Shown here piece by piece: positions 22,236 to 27,171 of a stretch of 27,171 bases of DNA. The stretch lies in the NCBI GenBank assembly GCA_040905025.1, contig JBBDSJ010000096.1:1-27171 (forward strand), given 5' to 3'. A model generated the notes under the pieces. That model saw only the letters and a program-made list of their open reading frames with translations. It ran no database searches and was not told where the DNA came from. Origin of the DNA: JBBDSJ01 sp040905025. Its GTDB lineage: Bacteria; Pseudomonadota; Gammaproteobacteria; Methylohalomonadales; Methylohalomonadaceae. A program made the position numbers and the translations under genes. Each line of letters starts with the position of its first letter. The stretch's first letter is position 1.

Positions 22236-24347
22236 ATGAATTTCCCAGCCAGAAAACCCATGCAGCAATCGCTTGATATTCAGCAACCGGATAGAACCTA
22301 TCCCAAGGACACTTCGGTCGAGCCCGTAAATAGTCCAGAAATACCACAAGTAATCAATAAGATAGATGATACGATCGCGACAGCGGTTGATTGGCTGGGC
22401 GAAAACCAGGCGGCTGATGGCTACTGGGTGGGCATGCTGGAGTCGAATAACTGCATGGAGGCAGAATGGCTGCTGGCGATGCATTTTCTCGGTGTCGCAG
22501 ACGATCCGAAATATCCGCGCGTGGTACAGGCAATTCTGGATCATCAACGTACTGACGGCTCGTGGCAGGTCTATCACGGCGCCAGTGGCGGCGACATCAA
22601 TACCACGGTTGAATGCTATGCAGCCTTACGTGCTGCCGGTCTGGACGCTGACAGCGACGAACTGACACGGGCGCGGCAATGGATTTTTGCCCATGGCGGC
22701 TTGAGCCGGATCCGTAATTTCACCAAATACTGGCTGGCCCTCATCGGTGAATGGCCCTGGCAGCAAACCCCCATGTTGCCGCCGGAAATGATTTTTCTGC
22801 CGAAATGGCTGCCATTCAATATCTACCAGTTTGCTTCCTGGGCGCGTGGCACCATGCTGCCGCTGACCATTTTATCTTCACGTCGGCCGGTACGGCCGCT
22901 ACCGCCGGAACGGCGCCTGGATGAACTGTTTCCGGAAGGCCGGGATCATCAGGATTACCATCTTAAACGCCGGCATTCATGGTGGTCATGGGAAGGACCG
23001 TTTTATCTGATTGACCGGTTGCTGCGTTATTACGGCGATCTGCCGTACAAACCCATGCGGGAGACGGCTATCAAGCTCTGTCGCGAGTGGATTATCCAGC
23101 ATCAGGATGCCGATGGATCATGGAGCGGTATTCAGCCGCCGTGGATCTATTCGCTGATGGCACTGCATGTCGAGGGTTATCCCCTGAATCATCCGATCCT
23201 GCGCGCCGGACTCGACACTTTCAATGATCACTGGTCATATGAACGTGACGATGCTGTGTATTTGCAGGCCAGTGAATCACCGATCTGGGACACTGCATTG
23301 AGTATGCTTGCACTGCTGGACTGCGGCTACGCGGCCAGTGATGAGCCACGCATGCAGAAAGCCCTGGACTGGTTGCTGGAAAAACAGGTCTGCAGCGATG
23401 GTGACTGGAAAGTCTACGTACCGCATGCCAGGGGCGGTGGCTGGGCATTTCAGCGCGATAACTGTTTTTATCCTGATGTCGATGACACGGCCATCATGTT
23501 GATGATCCTGGCACAACTGCTGAAACAGCTACCACAACAACGTGGCAGCATCGATCAAGCTATCAGCCGGGCAACAGACTGGGTGCTGGCCATGCAATGC
23601 CGTAACGGTGGCTGGGCCGCGTTCGATCGCGACAACATCCATCCCTGGCTGACCCGAATTCCGTTTTGCGATTTTGGTGAATTACTGGATCCGCCGAGTG
23701 TCGATGTCACGGCGCATGTAATTGAAGCGCTGGCATTGAACGGCTGGTCGGTCGAAGATCCGGTGATCGTCAGGGCGCTGGATTTCATTCGCAATGAACA
23801 GGAAACCGATGGCAGCTGGTTTGGCCGCTGGGGGGTAAATCATGTTTACGGGGTCGGTGCCGTATTGCCGGCATTACAGGCCCTGAAAGTTGATATGCAT
23901 GAACCCTGGATACAACTTGCCGCCGACTGGCTGTTGGAGCATCAGAATAATGATGGTGGCTGGGGTGAATCCTGCGCGTCATACATGGACGATCGTCTGC
24001 GTGGTATCGGCCCGAGCACGGCATCACAGACCGGCTGGGCCTTGATGGGTCTGGTCGCAACAAACAATCAGCAATATCGCGATGCCGTTGAGCGTGGTAT
24101 TGATTTTCTGCTAAGCCGGCAAGTAGATGGCAGCTGGGATGAGCCGGAATATACCGGCACCGGTTTCCCGGGCTATGGCGTCGGCCAGCGTATCGATCTG
24201 CAACGTGAAGCCGACCATCTTGGTCAAGGTGTTGAACTGGAACGAGCCTTCATGATCAACTATAACTTGTACCGGCATTATTTTCCGTTGATGGCACTGG
24301 GCAGGGCGCGTCAGTACCTGCATAAACAGTCACTGAATGGCAGCTAG
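22236..24347 (+). CDS. shc: Squalene-hopene cyclase
   Basis: A 703-residue triterpene cyclase that folds squalene into hopene, the committed step to hopanoid membrane lipids; it is a monotopic inner-membrane protein. The protonating DVDDTA motif lies at 414-419. QW repeats are visible at QRTDGSW (104-110) and QDADGSW (290-296), and later as QCRNGGW, QETDGSW, QNNDGGW and RQVDGSW. GWAFQRDN and WGVNHVYG also fit. Length fits the proteobacterial enzymes (650-720). The start is uncertain: ATG at 22236 and ATG at 22260 (MQQSLD) both lack a good Shine-Dalgarno. No other hopanoid (hpn) or squalene-synthesis genes are in the window. Confidence 0.96.
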   Translation: MNFPARKPMQQSLDIQQPDRTYPKDTSVEPVNSPEIPQVINKIDDTIATAVDWLGENQAADGYWVGMLESNNCMEAEWLLAMHFLGVADDPKYPRVVQAILDHQRTDGSWQVYHGASGGDINTTVECYAALRAAGLDADSDELTRARQWIFAHGGLSRIRNFTKYWLALIGEWPWQQTPMLPPEMIFLPKWLPFNIYQFASWARGTMLPLTILSSRRPVRPLPPERRLDELFPEGRDHQDYHLKRRHSWWSWEGPFYLIDRLLRYYGDLPYKPMRETAIKLCREWIIQHQDADGSWSGIQPPWIYSLMALHVEGYPLNHPILRAGLDTFNDHWSYERDDAVYLQASESPIWDTALSMLALLDCGYAASDEPRMQKALDWLLEKQVCSDGDWKVYVPHARGGGWAFQRDNCFYPDVDDTAIMLMILAQLLKQLPQQRGSIDQAISRATDWVLAMQCRNGGWAAFDRDNIHPWLTRIPFCDFGELLDPPSVDVTAHVIEALALNGWSVEDPVIVRALDFIRNEQETDGSWFGRWGVNHVYGVGAVLPALQALKVDMHEPWIQLAADWLLEHQNNDGGWGESCASYMDDRLRGIGPSTASQTGWALMGLVATNNQQYRDAVERGIDFLLSRQVDGSWDEPEYTGTGFPGYGVGQRIDLQREADHLGQGVELERAFMINYNLYRHYFPLMALGRARQYLHKQSLNGS

Positions 24348-24440
24348 ATTCTCGGCCCTGTCACCGGTTGGCAGTCAGCCTGCTGTGCGCGGGCTGGTGT
24401 GGTTTAAAATACATAGTAAAAACCAAACGAGAACACTGAA

Positions 24441-24950
24441 ATGAAATACAACTCCACCGCCCTGCGTTTGATTTTCAGTCAGGCATTCCTGCTAGTATTT
24501 TTAATACTATTAACAGGCCATCAGGTGTTCGCCAACAGCTGGGGCGATGCGCATGTTGTTTATACAGGCGACAAGGCCATTACCGTCTATCGCAGCCCGC
24601 ATTGTGACTGCTGCCACAAATGGATAAAACATCTTGAACGGCATGATTTTGTTGTTGAAGACAAGACAACCAGTGAACTGGGGATGATCAAAAGCCGGTT
24701 TGGCGTACCGCGCAATATGGCATCCTGCCATACCGCAATTATTGACGGCTATGTGATTGAGGGCCATGTGCCGGCCGATGACATCAAGCGCCTGTTGCTC
24801 GACCGCCCGCAGATCACCGGGCTGTCTGTTCCGCAAATGCCGGTCGGCACTCCGGGTATGGAAGTCGGTGATCGCAAGGATGATTTTGCCGTAATACAAT
24901 TCAAGACTGGTGAAGAACCGCAAATCTACCGTCAATACAGCGACTATTGA
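24441..24950 (+). CDS. DUF411 periplasmic metal-binding protein
   Basis: A 169-residue exported protein. The signal peptide has its hydrophobic core at about 9-29, with cleavage expected after VFA near 31. The DUF411 signature is complete: YRSPHCDCCHKW (50-61) with C55, C57, C58 and H59, then ASCHT (C96, H97), and DGYVIEGHVPADDIKRLL. DUF411 proteins are linked to copper or other metal handling, with a thioredoxin-like fold, but the exact role is not settled. No copper-resistance genes adjoin it. A TAAAAT at 24404-24409 could serve as -10; a short CAGCC/GGCTG hairpin at 24376-24396 follows shc. Confidence 0.9.
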   Translation: MKYNSTALRLIFSQAFLLVFLILLTGHQVFANSWGDAHVVYTGDKAITVYRSPHCDCCHKWIKHLERHDFVVEDKTTSELGMIKSRFGVPRNMASCHTAIIDGYVIEGHVPADDIKRLLLDRPQITGLSVPQMPVGTPGMEVGDRKDDFAVIQFKTGEEPQIYRQYSDY

Positions 24951-25007
24951 ATCCGGTTCATCGGTATTCGTCGCCGGCGAACCCACTTAATCACGAGACG
25001 TACCTGC

Positions 25008-25565
25008 TTGGATCTTGAAACATTTATCAGCAGTTATGGCTATCTGGCCATTCTGCTTGGCACCATGCTTGAGGGCGAATCCGTCATGCTGCTTGGCGGT
25101 TTTTTTTCACAGCGTGGTTACCTGGAACTGAAATATGTCATGTTGCTGGGTTTTATCGGCACATATGTCAGCGAATCTTTTTTTTATCATCTCGGTCGCA
25201 GTCAGGGCTTGCAGTACATTCAGCGCCGCCCGCACTGGCATAAACATTATGAAAAATTCGCGTCCCGATTCCATCGACACAGATATTTACTGATTATTTT
25301 TTACCGGTTCTTTTATGGCATGCGCAGCATCGCGCCTTTTGCAATCGGTGCCAGCGGTATACGGCCTGCTGTTTTTCATAGTCTGAACTTTCTCGGCACC
25401 ATGCTCTGGGTAGGTCTTGTTGGCACTCTGGGTTTCTACTTCGGCCAAACGATTGAAGCTTATCTTGATGAAATTGATGATTATGAAGTCTGGATATTCG
25501 CCGGCATAGTCAGCGTTATGTTAATCATCTGGCTAATACATCGATACCGTGCCCGGCAAATTTGA
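25008..25565 (+). CDS. DedA family (VTT domain) membrane protein
   Basis: A 185-residue inner-membrane protein of the DedA/SNARE-associated family, members of which are involved in lipid carrier or phospholipid flipping and membrane homeostasis. The N-terminal re-entrant region has LGTMLEGESVMLLGG (about 17-31), and the second half shows YRFFYGMRSIAPFAIGASGI, the conserved Arg/Pro/Gly segment. Two C-terminal membrane helices follow. The start is the TTG at 25008: no ATG or GTG lies in frame between the upstream TGA at 24948 and this codon, and the next ATG would remove conserved sequence. A weak GAG lies 11 bases upstream. It starts 57 bases after the DUF411 gene, likely in the same transcript. 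Confidence 0.88.
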   Translation: MDLETFISSYGYLAILLGTMLEGESVMLLGGFFSQRGYLELKYVMLLGFIGTYVSESFFYHLGRSQGLQYIQRRPHWHKHYEKFASRFHRHRYLLIIFYRFFYGMRSIAPFAIGASGIRPAVFHSLNFLGTMLWVGLVGTLGFYFGQTIEAYLDEIDDYEVWIFAGIVSVMLIIWLIHRYRARQI

Positions 25566-25574
25566 TTACATGGA

Positions 25575-25607
25575 AATAAAAAGCCGGCACTGAAACCAGG
25601 TGCCGGC
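25575..25607 (-). terminator. Terminator between dedA-like gene and fae homologue
   Basis: GCCGGCAC (25583-25590) and GTGCCGGC (25600-25607) form a perfect 8-bp stem. On the minus strand TTTTTATTT follows, making a strong terminator for the fae homologue; on the plus strand it is a hairpin 18 bases after the DedA-family stop and may serve both. Confidence 0.85.
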
Positions 25608-25678
25608 CATAGTAAAGTTGCAGTTAAAATATCTCTGAGGTGGGCTTGTTTAAAGCTTGCCTGATTTGAATGACGGAA

Positions 25679-26227
25679 TTAAATCTTGCCGTCGATACCC
25701 ATCTGGTAGTACTTGTGGGTAATCTTGTCCTGGTTTTCGAGTAACCAGTCAATCGTCGGTTCATGATTCATGGCCTTGTGAATTGCCTGTGCCGTCGCCT
25801 TGCGATGAATGTCGAACAGAATTTTATGATCCAGATTATCATCACTGGCAACGCTCGGGTTCAGCCAGACTGAAACAATAATTCCGAGGTCATTGGCTTT
25901 TTGTTTCGGGATATCGCCGGCCCGGACGGCATCGAGGACACCATTGGCAATCGCTGCCTGCACCGTTCCCATCAGAATGTTGGTGTAGCGGTTATTATTC
26001 ACTGTGACCTTGCTCACCATCAGCGTCAGCGGCCGCACCTGAATATCGGTATTCAAAATTGCGAATACACGTGAGTGACCCTTAACCTGGTCACCCGTCA
26101 AGGTTGCCAGCGCGGTGCCTACCGGGCCGTCCAGCTCGCCGATAATCACTTCCGGCTCGGCTGCAGTCCCGGGCGGGCCGCCGGCAACCAGACTTTCGCC
26201 AGAGCGAAATACAATACGATCTGTCAT
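25679..26227 (-). CDS. Fae (formaldehyde-activating enzyme) family protein, atypical
   Basis: A 182-residue Fae homologue. Canonical Fae condenses formaldehyde with tetrahydromethanopterin. The core is recognisable: GESLVAGG, EVIIGELDGPVGTALA, ILNTDIQVRPLTLMVSKVTV, GTVQAAIANGVLDAVRAGDIPK and ATAQAIHKAM. The His of canonical Fae in the AHIDLIIG segment, proposed as the catalytic base, is replaced: the aligned residues are AEPEVIIG, with Glu at 24. Divergent Fae2/Fae3-type homologues exist whose role is not formaldehyde activation. No H4MPT-pathway genes are nearby. ATG at 26227 has AGGAG ten bases upstream. It stands alone, ending in a strong terminator. Confidence 0.85.
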   Translation of the reverse strand: MTDRIVFRSGESLVAGGPPGTAAEPEVIIGELDGPVGTALATLTGDQVKGHSRVFAILNTDIQVRPLTLMVSKVTVNNNRYTNILMGTVQAAIANGVLDAVRAGDIPKQKANDLGIIVSVWLNPSVASDDNLDHKILFDIHRKATAQAIHKAMNHEPTIDWLLENQDKITHKYYQMGIDGKI

Positions 26228-26258
26228 TTTTTCGGAACTCCTGTGTAAAACCGGGGTG

Positions 26259-26323
26259 CTATGATAACACAGACCGGGGCCGTTGCTGACCGGGTGACCT
26301 TTCGCAACTCTGTGATAACATAG
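26259..26323. promoter_or_regulatory. Interrupted inverted repeat between fae homologue and methyltransferase
   Basis: CTATG-ATAA-CACAGA (26259-26273) faces TCTGTG-ATAA-CATAG (26309-26323). The outer and inner parts are inverted while the central ATAA is direct, so TGATAACA occurs twice in the same orientation, 50 bases apart. It lies 32 bases upstream of the fae-homologue start and could be a two-site operator. Confidence 0.4.
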
Positions 26324-26335
26324 AGGAAAGTCTTA

Positions 26336-26363
26336 TGGAGCCTCTGATTTAATCAGAGGCTCC
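26336..26363. repeat. Palindromic mini-element, short copy 3 (perfect hairpin)
   Basis: GGAGCCTCTGAT (26337-26348) and its exact complement (26352-26363) surround a 3-nt loop. TA lies just outside the left end (26334-26335), and the layout TA, six bases, CTCTGATT is the same as in the other copies. It is 39 bases upstream of the methyltransferase start, so it would fold in its leader. Confidence 0.7.
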
Positions 26364-26402
26364 CCAAATAACAAGTCAAGATTAAAACAAGAAGGAGATT
26401 CC

Positions 26403-27026
26403 ATGGATAATGACAGCAGCCGCATCGCGAATGATACATCCCGCGAGACCAACCGACTGGCATTTTTCGTTGGTTTTTTGCGTTATCCACAGCAAGTGGG
26501 GTCGATTATTCCGAGTTCACGTTTTCTGGAGCAACGCATTCTGGATGCCGCCAGATTACAGGAGGCCCGGCTGGTGGTAGAACTCGGGCCCGGTACTGGT
26601 GGCACTACACGTACTTTTTTACGGCATCTGTCGCCGAACGCGAAGCTGCTCACCATCGAACTGAACGCTGAATTTACTGATCTGCTGGATCAAATCGATG
26701 ACGAACGCCTGATCAATCATCAGGGCAGTGCCGAAAACCTGGCAACAATACTTGCTGATCACAAGCTTGGAGCACCGGATGTTGTCATTTCCGGGATACC
26801 ATTTTCGACCATACCAAAATCGGTAGGCCAGGACATTATCAAATCTGTTCGCGCCAGTCTGGCGCCAAATGGCCGGTTTGTTGCCTATCAGTTCCGCAAT
26901 GAAGTCGCCAATATTGCCCGCCCGATAATGGGTGAACCGGATTCTGTCCTGGAAATGCGCAACGTACCACCGATGCGGGTATATCGCTGGCAAAAACCGG
27001 CATTGAATGGTAATGCTACTGCATGA
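26403..27026 (+). CDS. PmtA-like phospholipid N-methyltransferase
   Basis: A 207-residue class I SAM-dependent methyltransferase. Motif I is VVELGPGTGGTT (58-69), E86 in TIELN is the ribose-binding acid, and SGIPFSTIP (130-138) is the motif IV region. The N-terminal LRYPQQVGSIIPSSRFL (26-42) is typical of bacterial phospholipid N-methyltransferases of the Rhodobacter PmtA type. These convert phosphatidylethanolamine to its methylated forms and to phosphatidylcholine. Members of this COG can instead resemble rRNA-dimethylase-like enzymes, so the substrate is inferred. AAGGAGA lies just before ATG 26403. Together with the hopene cyclase and DedA-family protein it gives this end of the window a membrane-lipid theme. 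Confidence 0.82.
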   Translation: MDNDSSRIANDTSRETNRLAFFVGFLRYPQQVGSIIPSSRFLEQRILDAARLQEARLVVELGPGTGGTTRTFLRHLSPNAKLLTIELNAEFTDLLDQIDDERLINHQGSAENLATILADHKLGAPDVVISGIPFSTIPKSVGQDIIKSVRASLAPNGRFVAYQFRNEVANIARPIMGEPDSVLEMRNVPPMRVYRWQKPALNGNATA

Positions 27027-27094
27027 AAATATGCAGGCATATCAGTATGAAACCGCGAGTATGAACCCCGGGCAATGGCATGGGTCTTAATTTA

Positions 27095-27171
27095 GGGAAG
27101 CTCTGATTAATTCATTCATGAATACTGCATCCTTGGCTCCGTTAGCGGCACATCCGTGTGCCACTCCTCAG
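27095..27171. repeat. TA-flanked palindromic mini-element, long copy 4 (cut by window end)
   Basis: After TA (27093-27094) the left end GGGAAGCTCTGATTAATT begins. It matches the other copies in layout. Further in, CCTTGGCTCCGTTAGCGGC aligns with the interior of copy 1, including a perfect GGCACA/TGTGCC stem (27147-27162) where copy 1 has GGCGCA/TGCGCC, a compensating change. The window ends at CTCAG, where the right terminal repeat should begin. Confidence 0.7.

Noticed and set aside
1..27171. CRISPR array, tRNA, rRNA or complete insertion sequence
   Set aside because: No regularly spaced repeats, cloverleaf-like or rRNA-like segments, or transposase genes were seen on reading; no search tool was run.

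Overview
The window looks like a chromosomal segment of a gammaproteobacterium, probably near the Chromatiales or another free-living lineage. This is inferred from an rppH next to a divergent HAD-IB phosphatase gene, an E. coli-like Nth, mpl, a short-chain PHB gene cluster with phaR and phasin, and a squalene-hopene cyclase. I see no rRNA, tRNA, CRISPR array, prophage or complete insertion sequence. Gene density is high and most starts are fixed by Shine-Dalgarno sequences or stop/start overlaps.

Layout. Positions 1-1517 (minus) hold the start of an RsbW-like anti-sigma kinase, cut by the window edge, and a GAF-SpoIIE phosphatase. nth (minus) follows, then a divergent fumarylacetoacetase-family gene. 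A tightly overlapped minus-strand operon (membrane protein, mpl, Lon-N-domain protein) spans 5769-3325. Positions 5981-7357 (plus) carry dps and a translationally coupled pair of small exported proteins of unknown function. rppH (minus) and a HAD-IB phosphatase (plus) are divergent. A TCA block follows: mdh and gltA on minus, then sucA-sucB-lpdA on plus, split by a 389-bp divergent control region.

Positions 17364-22092 form a polyhydroxybutyrate region: phaA-phaB, phaR, a second PhaB with an extra N-terminal helical region of about 95 residues, and a phasin gene. There is no PHA synthase gene here, so it must lie elsewhere. Carbon entering from the TCA side as acetyl-CoA would be condensed by PhaA and reduced by PhaB1/PhaB2, while PhaR and the phasin act at the granule. 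The noncoding DNA is rich in palindromes: a perfect 17-bp inverted repeat over the phaA -35, and TGTTGCA-type sites at both phaA and phaP that are candidate PhaR operators. The phasin mRNA has a strongly folded 3'UTR.

The right end carries a squalene-hopene cyclase (hopanoids), a periplasmic DUF411 protein, a DedA-family membrane protein, a Fae (formaldehyde-activating enzyme) homologue lacking the usual active-site His, and a PmtA-like phospholipid N-methyltransferase. Two intergenic repeat families are dispersed through the window. One is a TA-flanked palindromic mini-element with four copies, in long and short forms. The other is a 27-bp repeat built around TCTATTATCT. The best leads for new biology are the phasin-like PhaB2 fusion, the shared PHA operator candidates, and the palindromic mini-elements with compensating stem changes.
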